From NCBI RefSeq assembly GCF_002356335.1, contig NZ_AP018165.1, forward strand, positions 1,674,001-1,738,000: 64,000 bases of DNA, read 5' to 3'. The stretch is from [Mycobacterium] stephanolepidis (GTDB lineage: Bacteria > Actinomycetota > Actinomycetes > Mycobacteriales > Mycobacteriaceae). Numbering within the stretch: position 1 is the first letter of the stretch; every line of letters begins with the position of its first letter. A program made the position numbers and the translations under genes. The notes under the pieces are model-generated. The model was given only the letters and a program-made list of their open reading frames with translations. It did no database searches and was not told the DNA's origin. Below, one piece after another: positions 43,055 through 52,515 of the stretch.

Positions 43055-44569
43055 GTGACTCGGTCCGTAGATTCCGAATTCCTGGCGCTACCTCGCGCTG
43101 AACTCGCCGACGCCGCCTTGAACGCGGCGCGCGCCGCCGGTGCCAGCTATGCCGATCTGCGCATCCATCGGCTCATCAACGAGGAGCTGATGCTGCGCGA
43201 CGAGCAGGTCGAGACCGCGGTGTCCGGACGCACCATCGGTCTGGCGGTGCGGGTGATCGTCGACGGCACCTGGGGATTCGCCTCGCATGTGCAGCTCGAC
43301 ACCACTGCGGCCGCTGACACCGCGCGCCGGGCCGTGGCCGTCGCACGCGGGCTGCGCAGCCTGAACCGCGAGCGTGTCGAGCTGGCCGATGAGCCCGTCT
43401 ACGCCGACGTCCAGTGGGTGTCCGAGTACGAGATCGACCCGTTCGGAGTGCCGCAGGCCGACAAGATCGCGGTGCTGCAGGAGTATTCGGCCCGGCTGCT
43501 GGCCTCCGACGGGGTGGACCACGCCTCGGCGTCGCTGACGGCGGTCAAGGAGCAGACCTTCTACGCCGACACGTTCGGCTCGTCCATCACCCAGCAGCGG
43601 GTGCGGGTCATGTCGCAGCTGGACGCGATCGCCGTCGACGCCGCCACCGGATCCTTCGAGACCATGCGCACCCTGGCCCCGCCGATGGGCCGCGGCTGGG
43701 AGGCGATCGGCAGCGACGGGGTGTGGGACTGGAGCACCGAGCTGCGTGAGATCCCCGAGCTGCTCACCGAGAAGGTGAAGGCGCCCAGCGTTGTGGCCGG
43801 CCGCACCGACCTGGTGATCGACCCGACCAACCTGTGGCTGACCATCCACGAATCCATCGGCCATGCCACCGAATACGACAGGGCCATCGGCTACGAGGCC
43901 GCCTATGCGGGCACCTCGTTCGCGACCCCGGACAAGCTCGGCACCATGAAGTACGGCTCGCCCGTCATGAACGTCACCGCCGACCGCAACGAGGTCCACG
44001 GCCTGGCCTCGGTCGGATACGACGACGAGGGGGTGGCCTCGCAGCGCTGGGACCTGGTGCGCGACGGCATCTTTGTCGGCTACCAGCTGGACCGCGTGTT
44101 CGCGCCCCGGCTCGGTCAGGAACGTTCCAACGGCTGCTCGTACGCGGACTCGCCGCACCATGTGCCGATCCAGCGGATGGCCAATGTGTCGCTGCAGGCC
44201 TCCCCGGACGAGCGCTCGACCGACGACCTGATCTCCGGAGTCGAAGACGGCATCTACATCGTGGGCGACAAGTCGTGGTCAATCGATATGCAGCGCTACA
44301 ACTTCCAGTTCACCGGGCAGCGGTTCTACCGCATCCGCGGTGGCAAACTGGACGGCCAGCTGCGCGACGTCGCCTACCAGGCCACCACCACCGACTTCTG
44401 GGGTTCGATGGAAGCCGTTGGCGGGCAATCCACCTGGCGCCTGGGCGGAGCCTTCAACTGCGGTAAGGCCCAGCCCGGACAGGTGGCGGCGGTGAGCCAC
44501 GGCTGCCCGTCGGCACTGTTCCGCGGCGTGAACATTCTGAACACCAAGCAGGAAGGCGGTGCCGCGTGA
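43055..44569 (+). CDS. tldD: TldD-type metalloprotease subunit (Rv2315c-like)
   Basis: This 504-aa protein belongs to PF01523. TldD and TldE form a heterodimeric protease that degrades unfolded peptides and matures some peptide products. The catalytic zinc motif HExxxH is visible as TIHESIGHATEYD (about residues 265-277), along with FVGYQLDRVFA and RMANVSLQA. The GTG at 43055 is followed by a family-like start (ELADAALNAARAAGASYADLRI). It overlaps tldE by four bases, so the two are translated together. Confidence 0.93.
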   Translation: MTRSVDSEFLALPRAELADAALNAARAAGASYADLRIHRLINEELMLRDEQVETAVSGRTIGLAVRVIVDGTWGFASHVQLDTTAAADTARRAVAVARGLRSLNRERVELADEPVYADVQWVSEYEIDPFGVPQADKIAVLQEYSARLLASDGVDHASASLTAVKEQTFYADTFGSSITQQRVRVMSQLDAIAVDAATGSFETMRTLAPPMGRGWEAIGSDGVWDWSTELREIPELLTEKVKAPSVVAGRTDLVIDPTNLWLTIHESIGHATEYDRAIGYEAAYAGTSFATPDKLGTMKYGSPVMNVTADRNEVHGLASVGYDDEGVASQRWDLVRDGIFVGYQLDRVFAPRLGQERSNGCSYADSPHHVPIQRMANVSLQASPDERSTDDLISGVEDGIYIVGDKSWSIDMQRYNFQFTGQRFYRIRGGKLDGQLRDVAYQATTTDFWGSMEAVGGQSTWRLGGAFNCGKAQPGQVAAVSHGCPSALFRGVNILNTKQEGGAA

Positions 44570-45942
44570 TCCCCGCACAGCAGGTCGCCGAGGATGTCCT
44601 GGCCGAAGCCGCTCGACGTGGCGGCGCCGATGACACCATCGTCTTGATCCAGGACAGCAGCGAGGCCTCGCTGCGCTGGGCGGGCAGCTCCATGACCACC
44701 AACGGCGAGTCGGTCAAGCGCAGCATCGCGGTGGTATCGATTCTGCGGCAAGGCGATCAGACCCGGGTCGGCTCGGTGCTCACCGAGGACGCCGATCCCG
44801 CCGCACTCGCGGAGCTGGTGGCGGCCAGCCAAGCCGAGGCCGCATCGGCGCCACCGTCGCGCGATGCCATGCCGCTGCTGGGCCCCGGCGACGCGGCGGG
44901 GGAGAGCTGGGACGCGGCGATCTCACCGACCGGCGCCGACGCGTTCGGGTCGCTGGCGGCCGACTTGTCGACGGGCTTCGACGGCCCCGACACCCTGTAC
45001 GGATACGCCCGTCACGAACGCCAGACCACATTCCTGGCTTCGTCGACCGGGCTACGCCGCAGGTTCACCCAGCCCACCGGCCAGGTGGAGATCAACGCCA
45101 AACGCGGTGTGGGCAGCGCCTGGGCCGGGGTGTGCACCCCCGAGTTCGTCGATGTGCCCACCGAATCACTGCTGCGCCAGCTCAATGAACGGCTGACGGC
45201 CGCACAGAATCAGATCGAGCTCAAGGCCGGTCGCTACGAGACGCTGCTGCCGCCGTCGGCCACCGGCGACCTCATGCAATACCTGGTGTGGACGATGGGC
45301 GGGCGCGGCGCGCATGAGGGACGCAACGCCTTCGCGGCACCGGGCGGCACCCGGCTCGGGGAGCGGCTCACCGAGCTGCCGGTCACGGTGTATTCGGACC
45401 CGTCGTACCCGGGGCTGGAAAGCAGCCCGTTTGTGGCGACCCCGATTTCGCGGGAATCGTTGTCGGTCTTCGACAATGGTGTCGGCATTGGGCGCGTCGA
45501 CTGGGTGCGTGACGGCGTGATCAACGCGCTGAGCTACTCGCGTGCCGACGCCGCCGAGTTCGGTGCCGCTCCCACGGTGGTCGCCGACAACCTCATCATG
45601 ACCGGAGAAGGCGGCGCGACGCTCGAGGAGATGATCGCCGCCACCGAGAACGGGCTGCTGCTGACCACCCTGTGGTACATCCGCGAGGTGGACCCGACGA
45701 CGCTGCTGCTGACCGGGCTGACCCGCGACGGGGTGTACCTGGTGCGCGACGGGCAGATCACCGGCGCCGTCAACAACTTCCGGTTCAACGAGAGTCCGAT
45801 CGATCTGCTGCGGCGGGTGACGCAGGTGGGCGTCACCGAGTACACGCTGCCGCGCGAGTGGAGCGATTACGCGACGCGCCAGGCCATGCCGGCGTTGCGG
45901 ATCCCGGACTTCCACATGTCCTCGGTGAGCGCCGCCCAGTAG
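44566..45942 (+). CDS. pmbA: TldE/PmbA-type protease subunit (Rv2314c-like)
   Basis: This 458-aa partner of TldD lacks the HExxxH motif, as expected for the non-catalytic TldE/PmbA subunit. It shows the family C-terminal pattern LIMTGEGGATLEEMIAATENGLLLTTLWYIREVDPTTLLLTGLTRDGVYLVRDG and the repeated fold also present in TldD. The start overlaps the tldD stop. No peptide precursor gene is evident nearby, so a housekeeping proteolytic role is more likely than bacteriocin maturation. Confidence 0.92.
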   Translation: MIPAQQVAEDVLAEAARRGGADDTIVLIQDSSEASLRWAGSSMTTNGESVKRSIAVVSILRQGDQTRVGSVLTEDADPAALAELVAASQAEAASAPPSRDAMPLLGPGDAAGESWDAAISPTGADAFGSLAADLSTGFDGPDTLYGYARHERQTTFLASSTGLRRRFTQPTGQVEINAKRGVGSAWAGVCTPEFVDVPTESLLRQLNERLTAAQNQIELKAGRYETLLPPSATGDLMQYLVWTMGGRGAHEGRNAFAAPGGTRLGERLTELPVTVYSDPSYPGLESSPFVATPISRESLSVFDNGVGIGRVDWVRDGVINALSYSRADAAEFGAAPTVVADNLIMTGEGGATLEEMIAATENGLLLTTLWYIREVDPTTLLLTGLTRDGVYLVRDGQITGAVNNFRFNESPIDLLRRVTQVGVTEYTLPREWSDYATRQAMPALRIPDFHMSSVSAAQ

Positions 45943-45993
45943 GGCTTTGTGCGCCGAACCGAGGCGCTCGACGAGCAGAGTCCGGATCGCGCC

Positions 45994-47577
45994 CTACGGG
46001 TAGACGGTTACCCGTCCGGCCGCGTCCGGGTATCTGCGGGACTGGACGTAAGCCTCTCCCGCAGAACGCATCATCGCATTCGAATGTGCGATCGCGAACG
46101 GCCGCAGGAACGGGGTGTCGCCGTCCTTGTTGATGTAGTAGCTGTGGGAGTTCGCGCAGCCGGGGCTCTTGAACACCAGGTTCTCGGTCGCGGCCACGGC
46201 CCGATCGAAGAACTGGTCGAAGGCGTCCTGACTGACCTCCACGCGCGTCGCGTGCCGGGTGATGCCGTCGGCGATCATGTCGGTGGCGTGACTGGTGCAC
46301 ATCTTGATGGTGTCGAACCAATTGAACCCGACCACACCGTAGGGTCCGGGTGCCAGGAAATAGTTGGGGAATCCCGGCACCGCGACGCCCTGGTAGGCGC
46401 GCACGCGATTGTTTTCCCAGAAGTTGCCGAGATCCTGCCCATCGATGCCCTGCACCGAATAGGGCAAGTCGAACACCTTGAACCCGGTTGCGAGGATCAG
46501 GGTGTCGAGGCGGTGCAAGACGCCATCGGCGGTTTCGATTCCCTCGGGGACGATCCGGGCGATGGATTCGGTGACCAGATCGACGTCCGGGCGGGCGAAT
46601 GTCTCAAGGTAGGTGGCCGAGGCCGAGGGCCGTTTGCACGCGAAACCATAAGTGGGAATGAGCTTCTTGCGCAGCTCGCGATCCTTGATACGTGCCCTCA
46701 TGCTGGCCTTGACCACGGCGCCCGCGATCTTGGTGGCATACGGGAACTGCTTGTAGTGCACCACGCCGACGGTTTGCACCAGATCGCCGCCGAGCCCACC
46801 GCCGAACCTGATGGACCGCAGCAGGAAGGGCGTGTATCGCAATACTTTCCGAAGGAAAGGAGGTATCGACGGGTTCGTCTTGGGGCCCACATAAATGGGG
46901 GTGCGCTGGAAAACGGTCAGATGCTTCACTGTGTCGACGATCGCCGGGATGATTTGGATGCCGGAGGCCCCGGTGCCGATCACCGCGGCCCTCTTGCCTG
47001 CCAGCGGATAGTCGTGATCCCACTCCTGCGACAAGATCGTCTTGCCGGCAAAGGAATCCAGCCCGGGGATATCGGGCACCGCGGGCGTGCTCAAGGCGCC
47101 GTGGCAGGAGACGACGAATCGAGTGGTGATCTCGAATTCGCCGTCGGCGTCCACTGCGTGCACCCGCCAGAGGTCGTTGATCTCGTCGAACACGATGCCA
47201 CGGACGGCGGTGTTCAGCCGTAGCTTGTCCCGCAGCCCGAATTTGTCGGCGCAGTCCTGCGCGTACTGGCGAAGTTCACTGCCGGGTGCGAACATTCGGG
47301 ACCATTTCGGGTTGGGCGCCTCCGCGTAGGAGTACGCCATCGAAGGGATGTCCACCTCGATGCCCGGATACGTGTTGTGCCACCAGGTTCCGCCGACCCC
47401 GTCGGATTTCTCCAGGATCAGGAAGTTCTCGATCCCTTTCTTGCGGAGCCGGTTTCCGGCGGCCAGTCCGCCGAACCCAGCCCCGATGACGACCGCGACG
47501 AGGTCCGGTACCAGCAGATCCTTATACGCAGGCAGGGCATTGTCGTCCACTGCGCGGGCCGCGGAGAACGTCGTCAT
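45994..47577 (-). CDS. flavin-dependent monooxygenase (FMO / Baeyer-Villiger type) with altered fingerprint
   Basis: This 527-aa flavoprotein has an FAD-binding GxGxxG (VVIGAGFGGLAAG, about residues 29-41), EKSDGVGGTWWHNTYPGIEVD as in Baeyer-Villiger enzymes, an NADPH-binding GTGASGIQ (about 200) and the C-terminal ATGFKVFD. The region that normally holds the fingerprint FxGxxxHxxxW reads FAGKTILSQEW, so its His is Leu. It is the last gene of a four-gene operon and its start overlaps the upstream gene by four bases. It probably oxidises a lipid or ketone together with its neighbours. Confidence 0.82.
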   Translation of the reverse strand: MTTFSAARAVDDNALPAYKDLLVPDLVAVVIGAGFGGLAAGNRLRKKGIENFLILEKSDGVGGTWWHNTYPGIEVDIPSMAYSYAEAPNPKWSRMFAPGSELRQYAQDCADKFGLRDKLRLNTAVRGIVFDEINDLWRVHAVDADGEFEITTRFVVSCHGALSTPAVPDIPGLDSFAGKTILSQEWDHDYPLAGKRAAVIGTGASGIQIIPAIVDTVKHLTVFQRTPIYVGPKTNPSIPPFLRKVLRYTPFLLRSIRFGGGLGGDLVQTVGVVHYKQFPYATKIAGAVVKASMRARIKDRELRKKLIPTYGFACKRPSASATYLETFARPDVDLVTESIARIVPEGIETADGVLHRLDTLILATGFKVFDLPYSVQGIDGQDLGNFWENNRVRAYQGVAVPGFPNYFLAPGPYGVVGFNWFDTIKMCTSHATDMIADGITRHATRVEVSQDAFDQFFDRAVAATENLVFKSPGCANSHSYYINKDGDTPFLRPFAIAHSNAMMRSAGEAYVQSRRYPDAAGRVTVYP

Positions 47578-49415
47578 CGACCTTCCTTCTGTCCGGGAAT
47601 GAGCTTCATCAGGTCAGTCATGCCGCCCTTGCTGGCGAAGAAGCGGCCCAAACCTGGAGCGACCCGATTGTTGAGGTACTGCAGGTGCGCCTCCGGTGTT
47701 ACCGGCACAACCTGCTTGTTCTTCTGGACCGCTCGCACGATCTGCTTGGCCACCTTTTCGGGGCCGTAGCGGCGCATCGCATATGCCTTGTCACCGGCCT
47801 GTTGCATGCGGGTTTCTTCTTCGGCGCTCACACCGGAAATCTTGCTGGTGGCAATGATGTTGGTGTGCACGATGCCGGGGCAAATGGTGGTCACGCCGAT
47901 GCCGTGGGTGGCCAGGTCCGCGCGCAAGCAATCGGAGAACATGAACACCGCCGACTTACTCGTCGAGTACGCCGTGAACTTCTGCTGAGGTGAGTACGCG
48001 GCCATGCTCGACAGATTGACGATATGACCACCGAGGCCACGTTCGGCCATCTGGGCGCCGAAGGCACGGCTGCCGTTCACCACACCGTAGAGATTGATGT
48101 CGATGACGCGTTTGAATTCCGCGGCCGGGGTCTCCAGAAATCCGCCCGCGGCACCGACGCCGGCATTGTTGACCAGCACGTCGGGCACGCCGTGGTTGGC
48201 CAACACTTCGCCGGCGTGTGCGTTGATCGCTGCTTCGTCGGCGACGTTGAGCTGATAGGCGTGTGCAGTGCCGCCGTCCTGTTCGATCAGTGCCACAGTG
48301 TCCTTGGCGCCGTCGATGTTGATGTCCGAGAGCACCACCTCGGCACCTTGACGGGCGAACTCCCGGGCGGTTTCCCGCCCGATACCGCTACCCCCGCCGG
48401 TGATGACCACCAACTGATCCTCGAATGGTTTGCGGTCCTTGCCCATCTCCGCACGCCGCAGCGCGCGCGCAGGCTGCTTGCCGCTTACCGTGTCGATCAG
48501 CTCGACGGTCGCGGCCGCCAGCACCTGCGGGTGCGAGAACGGCAGCCAGTGACCGCCGTCGAGAACCCGGCGCCAGGTCTGCTTGTTCCAGATGGGCTCG
48601 TCGTCATAGCACGACTGTCTGATCGCAGGATCGCGCTTTCCGACAATGACCTGAACCGGCACATTCGTGTAGCGCTCTTCGGGGTGTAAGACGGCGGGAA
48701 TGGCGTTCGCACGGTAGACGCGCAACGCTCTGGTGATATCGCTGGCGAAGGTCGGGGCCAGGTGAATCTGTTCCCGCGGTGCGCCTTCCCCGATGGACAG
48801 TGCATTACGCCAACGTTTCTCGTTGACCAGCAGTTTCATCACGAGGTTCGGGACACCGGGTGTTCCGAAGGCCAGCATGTAGAGGACAGATCCGATCTGG
48901 CCCAGCGCCAATGCCAGGTTCTTGGGGGTGGGGTGCGCTAGCCGGGCCCGCACCCATTTACTCATGTGGCTGGCACACGGTGCGGACACCGAGGTGAACG
49001 AGGCGAATCGGTGCTCGAGCTCCGGGTTGCACACGGCCTCCCAGGCAGCAGCGCTGCCCCAGTCGTGGGCCAGGAGATGTACCGGCTTGCCGGGGCTGAC
49101 GGCGTCGGCCACGGCGACGTAGTCACTGGCCATCTCGGTGAGGCGGAAGTCGCGGAAACTCTTGGGGTTAGTGGTTTTTCCCGCACCGCGGTTGTCAATG
49201 GCCACTAGACGGAACCTGTCCCGTAGCAGCGGCACGACGCTGTCCCAGAGGTGGTGGGTGTCGGGCCAGCCGTGCATCAGCAGGATGGTCTCCCCGGCGG
49301 GGTTGCCCTGCACGAAGTAGGCCACCTCGATGTCGCCGTTGCGGACCACATGCTCGGTTACTTCCGTGGTGCCGTCCCCGGGCAAGGTGACTTCTTGATC
49401 AATCGTGTTCGTCAT
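47574..49415 (-). CDS. bifunctional alpha/beta hydrolase - short-chain dehydrogenase (EphD-like)
   Basis: This 613-aa fusion has an N-terminal alpha/beta hydrolase of the epoxide-hydrolase type (about residues 20-310): oxyanion motif HGWPD, nucleophile Asp in LLAHDWGSAAAW and the His in GGHWLPFSHPQVL. A C-terminal SDR domain (about 330-600) has the cofactor site TGGGSGIGRE, the active-site Ser in NLSSMAAY and the YxxxK in YSTSKSAV. The same fusion is known as EphD in M. tuberculosis, where it affects mycolic acid composition. It may be a paralogue, because the operon context differs. It overlaps the monooxygenase gene by four bases. Confidence 0.88.
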   Translation of the reverse strand: MTNTIDQEVTLPGDGTTEVTEHVVRNGDIEVAYFVQGNPAGETILLMHGWPDTHHLWDSVVPLLRDRFRLVAIDNRGAGKTTNPKSFRDFRLTEMASDYVAVADAVSPGKPVHLLAHDWGSAAAWEAVCNPELEHRFASFTSVSAPCASHMSKWVRARLAHPTPKNLALALGQIGSVLYMLAFGTPGVPNLVMKLLVNEKRWRNALSIGEGAPREQIHLAPTFASDITRALRVYRANAIPAVLHPEERYTNVPVQVIVGKRDPAIRQSCYDDEPIWNKQTWRRVLDGGHWLPFSHPQVLAAATVELIDTVSGKQPARALRRAEMGKDRKPFEDQLVVITGGGSGIGRETAREFARQGAEVVLSDINIDGAKDTVALIEQDGGTAHAYQLNVADEAAINAHAGEVLANHGVPDVLVNNAGVGAAGGFLETPAAEFKRVIDINLYGVVNGSRAFGAQMAERGLGGHIVNLSSMAAYSPQQKFTAYSTSKSAVFMFSDCLRADLATHGIGVTTICPGIVHTNIIATSKISGVSAEEETRMQQAGDKAYAMRRYGPEKVAKQIVRAVQKNKQVVPVTPEAHLQYLNNRVAPGLGRFFASKGGMTDLMKLIPGQKEGR

Positions 49416-49496
49416 GCCGACTCCGTTTGTGCCTTCTGTTGTTGTGACTCTTGGTCACTCGGATTGAACGAGACTGCCCGCATCGCGGGCTGCTGC

Positions 49497-50624
49497 CTAG
49501 AGATCGAGAACCAAACGTCCACCTTCGGCGCGTGAGACGCAGATCAGCATGTCGCCGGCGGCGCGCTGCTGGTCGGTGAGGATGGTGTCGCGGTGATCGG
49601 GTACGCCGTCCAGCACGCGCACCTTGCAGGTGCCGCAGAATCCCTGTCGGCATGAGTGTGCGGTAGCGGGACGAGTGGCCAGTATGGCTTCCAGGGCGCT
49701 GCGATCGGCGGGCACGGAAACAACGGTGCCGCTGCGCTTCAGCTCCACGTCGAAGGGCACCCCATTGTCGATGGGCGGTGCGGCGAATCGTTCGAAATGC
49801 AGCTCTGCGCCCGGGTGTTCGGCGACCGCGTCCCGCACCACTTTGAGCATCGGTCCCGGTCCGCAGCAGTACACCGCGAGGTTTGAGTGAAGCTCTGGGA
49901 TCAGGTCTTTGGCAGTGGGTAGCCCGAACTCGTCATCGGTGCGAATGGTGATGCGATCGCCATAGCGGGCCAGCTCTTCACGGAACGGAATCGATTCCTT
50001 GCTGCGGCCCACATAGGTCATCGTCCAGGGCAGCTGTAGGTCGGACGCGGTGGCCAGCATGGGCAGGATGGGAGTGATACCGATACCGCCGGCGATGAAA
50101 TGGAACTGACGGTTGGCGGTATTGAGATGCCCGGAGGTGGCCAGCGGGAAGGCATTTCGTGGCCCATGTATCTCGACATTGTCGCCGACGCCAACCTCGT
50201 CGTGCAGTTCGACAGAGCCGCCACCACCTTCTGGGATGCGCCGCACCGCGATTCGGTAGTAGGAACGATCGCGTGGGTCACCGCACAGCGAGTACTGACG
50301 TACCGCACCCGAGGGCAGGGTGACATCGAGATGTGCACCAGAACGCCAGCTGGGCAGCTCTCCGCCGTCGGGCGCGGTGAACACCAGGCTCACCACGTTC
50401 TCGTCGGCGGCCACCACTGATCGGCTGCGCACCACCAGATGCAGCGTTCGGTCTATCAGCTCCGGTTCGGGAGGTTCGGGAGTGATCAGTGGCGTCAACC
50501 GCAGCACCACTGGCATCGCCTTGTCTAGGGCCATCAACACCGAGGGCCCCATGCGATCCATGAGCCGCATCAGGGTGTCCAGCCCGCTCGGGGCATGCGG
50601 TGGCGACGGGTGAGGTCTGGTCAT
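49497..50624 (-). CDS. ferredoxin-reductase-type oxidoreductase with C-terminal [2Fe-2S] domain
   Basis: This 375-aa protein resembles phthalate-dioxygenase-reductase-type enzymes. After an N-terminal extension of about 65 residues comes the flavin domain (RQYSLCGDPRDRSYYRIAV), the NAD(P) domain (AGGIGITPILPM, about residue 190) and a plant-type ferredoxin domain with the cluster cysteines in AHSCRQGFCGTCKVRVL and a later MLICVSRAE. It can pass electrons from NAD(P)H to an oxygenase. It overlaps the upstream PF10118 gene by four bases and may feed that protein or the monooxygenase. Confidence 0.88.
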   Translation of the reverse strand: MTRPHPSPPHAPSGLDTLMRLMDRMGPSVLMALDKAMPVVLRLTPLITPEPPEPELIDRTLHLVVRSRSVVAADENVVSLVFTAPDGGELPSWRSGAHLDVTLPSGAVRQYSLCGDPRDRSYYRIAVRRIPEGGGGSVELHDEVGVGDNVEIHGPRNAFPLATSGHLNTANRQFHFIAGGIGITPILPMLATASDLQLPWTMTYVGRSKESIPFREELARYGDRITIRTDDEFGLPTAKDLIPELHSNLAVYCCGPGPMLKVVRDAVAEHPGAELHFERFAAPPIDNGVPFDVELKRSGTVVSVPADRSALEAILATRPATAHSCRQGFCGTCKVRVLDGVPDHRDTILTDQQRAAGDMLICVSRAEGGRLVLDL

Positions 50625-51556
50625 GCGACGGCGGCGGCTTTGGCCGCCGGGGACTTCGCGAGATACGCGACTGCCTGCGCCGTGTCACCGATGGCCTCCG
50701 GGGTGAAGTCGGGTTGCAGATAGGCCTTGAACGCCTTGCTGAGCAGAGCGAGACTCAGTGTCGACTCCCGCTTCATTGCCAGTCGCACTTCTCGAACAAA
50801 CTTTATGGGGCCGATCTTCGGCAACGACGGGTCCGCGCGGGCCAGCATCCAGCCTCCGGCTATCAGTCCGCCGACAATGGGCACACAGGCGCCGAGGTAG
50901 TAGACCATCAGCCGGGTACGGCTTGCCCCGAAGTAACGGGCGACATTCCATGCAACACTGCGGTGTTCGACCTCCTCGGCGCCGTGCCAGCGGAACATGT
51001 CTGTGATGACCGGATCGGCCCCGAACTTCTCGAAATCGAAGTTGAGTAGCCAGTCGCCGCCGGTGGAGGTCAGATGTTCCAGACCGGCGATCATGGTGAG
51101 GCCCTGGACCATGACGCGGTACTGGAGCTTGGGCGGCAGCGCGTCCATGCGCTTCTGAAATTGCTGGAACATGAGTTCGGATTGCTTGACCCACACGCTC
51201 AGGTCGATGCCGTGTTGTGCAAAGAATTCGCGTAACGCGTGGTCGTGGGTATCCGAGTGCATCTTCTCCTGTCCGATGAACCCGATGACGTCTTCTCGCA
51301 GACGTTCGTCCTTGATGTACGGCAGGGCGCGGCTGAACACGTCGACGAACATCTGCTCGCCGACCGGGAGCATCAGGTTCAGCGCCGAGAGGGCATAGGA
51401 GGCGATCGGTTCACCCGGAATCCAGATCAGGGGGGAGCGGGAGAAGTCGAAGGTGACGTTGCGAGCGTGCAGTGCGACCTGGCCTGCGTCGGCGGGCGGA
51501 GCCACATTCGGGACCTCTGAGAAGATCGCGGCGGTGGCCAGTGCCTGTTTACTCAT
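50621..51556 (-). CDS. predicted metal-dependent hydrolase (PF10118), possible partner oxygenase
   Basis: This 311-aa protein is a second member of the PF10118 family in this window. Metal-ligand candidates are GQEKMHSDTHDHALREF, AGLEHLTSTGGDWLL and HGAEEVEHRSVAWN, all in helical context like di-iron proteins. I chose the ATG at 51556 with AGGAGA upstream; a frame start at 51574 lacks one. It is first in a four-gene operon with a ferredoxin reductase, EphD-like fusion and flavin monooxygenase. Being paired with a [2Fe-2S] reductase suggests an oxygenase-like rather than hydrolytic role (inference). Confidence 0.8.
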   Translation of the reverse strand: MSKQALATAAIFSEVPNVAPPADAGQVALHARNVTFDFSRSPLIWIPGEPIASYALSALNLMLPVGEQMFVDVFSRALPYIKDERLREDVIGFIGQEKMHSDTHDHALREFFAQHGIDLSVWVKQSELMFQQFQKRMDALPPKLQYRVMVQGLTMIAGLEHLTSTGGDWLLNFDFEKFGADPVITDMFRWHGAEEVEHRSVAWNVARYFGASRTRLMVYYLGACVPIVGGLIAGGWMLARADPSLPKIGPIKFVREVRLAMKRESTLSLALLSKAFKAYLQPDFTPEAIGDTAQAVAYLAKSPAAKAAAVA

Positions 51557-51831
51557 GGTGTTTCTCCTGGTCAAGAGCCTTTGTCCCTGCGCTTGCGGTG
51601 TGGGACGGAGTGTATACGAATGTGCGTACTATCTGTATCGGATACTAGAAGTATTGCTAATATTTCGGCAGCAGGGAAGGAGTAAGAGCTACCCAATTAC
51701 TGGGGAATGACGGAGTTCGTCAGGGACGCAAACATGTGCGGTGTCTTCGCTAGTGCACCGGTGGGCAATCCTCCACAGAACCTTCACAAAGGGTTCCAGC
51801 GATCACCACAGCGATCAAATACGCTGGTCAT

Positions 51832-52515
51832 GTGCCAATCCAGCGACGAATCTTGGTAGTCGACGACGAGCCCACCATCTGTGCGTCCATTTCCGCGCGG
51901 CTTCGCGCCGAGGGGTATGCCGTCGACACCGAGGACAACGGACTCGATGCGGTGCGGCATTGCCGCGAAAACCCGCCGGATCTGATGGTGCTGGATGTCA
52001 TGCTGCCCGGGCTCGACGGTCTGGAGGTCTGCCGTCAGGTGCAGGCGCACGCGCCGATTCCGGTACTGATGCTCACCGCGCGCGGCACCGAGACCGACAT
52101 GCTGGTGGGGCTGGGGGTGGGTGCCGACGACTATCTGCCCAAGCCGTTCAGCATGCGGGTGCTGGTGGCGCGGGTGGCCGCACTGTTGCGCCGTACCGAA
52201 CGGGTGGCGGCACCGAGCACCGATGTGCGGATAGGGCAGGTGCGCATCGATGTCTCCGCGCGCCGCGTGTATCACCGCGACGACGAGGTGCACCTGACCC
52301 GCACCGAGTTCGATCTGCTGGCCTATCTGGCCGATAACCCGCGGGTGGCGATCAGTCGTGAGCGCCTGCTCGATCAGGTGTGGGGCTGGAGCGAGGGGCT
52401 GCCGTCGGGGCAGCGCACCGTCGACAGTCACATCAAGGCGTTGCGTCGCAAGCTCGGTCAAGAGCTGATCCGCACCGTGCACGGCATCGGATACGCGTTG
52501 GAGGTACCGCGATGA
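51832..52515 (+). CDS. OmpR-family response regulator
   Basis: This 227-aa regulator has a receiver domain with acidic pocket Asp11/Asp12, phospho-acceptor Asp55 (MVLDVMLPG) and Lys104 (YLPKPF), and a C-terminal winged helix (EVHLTRTEFDLLAYLADNPRVAISRERLLDQVWG, HIKALRRKLG). The GTG start has no gene upstream in the same direction, and its promoter lies in the 275 bases between it and the divergent operon. It overlaps the histidine kinase by four bases; the two form a two-component system. Confidence 0.93.
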   Translation: MPIQRRILVVDDEPTICASISARLRAEGYAVDTEDNGLDAVRHCRENPPDLMVLDVMLPGLDGLEVCRQVQAHAPIPVLMLTARGTETDMLVGLGVGADDYLPKPFSMRVLVARVAALLRRTERVAAPSTDVRIGQVRIDVSARRVYHRDDEVHLTRTEFDLLAYLADNPRVAISRERLLDQVWGWSEGLPSGQRTVDSHIKALRRKLGQELIRTVHGIGYALEVPR

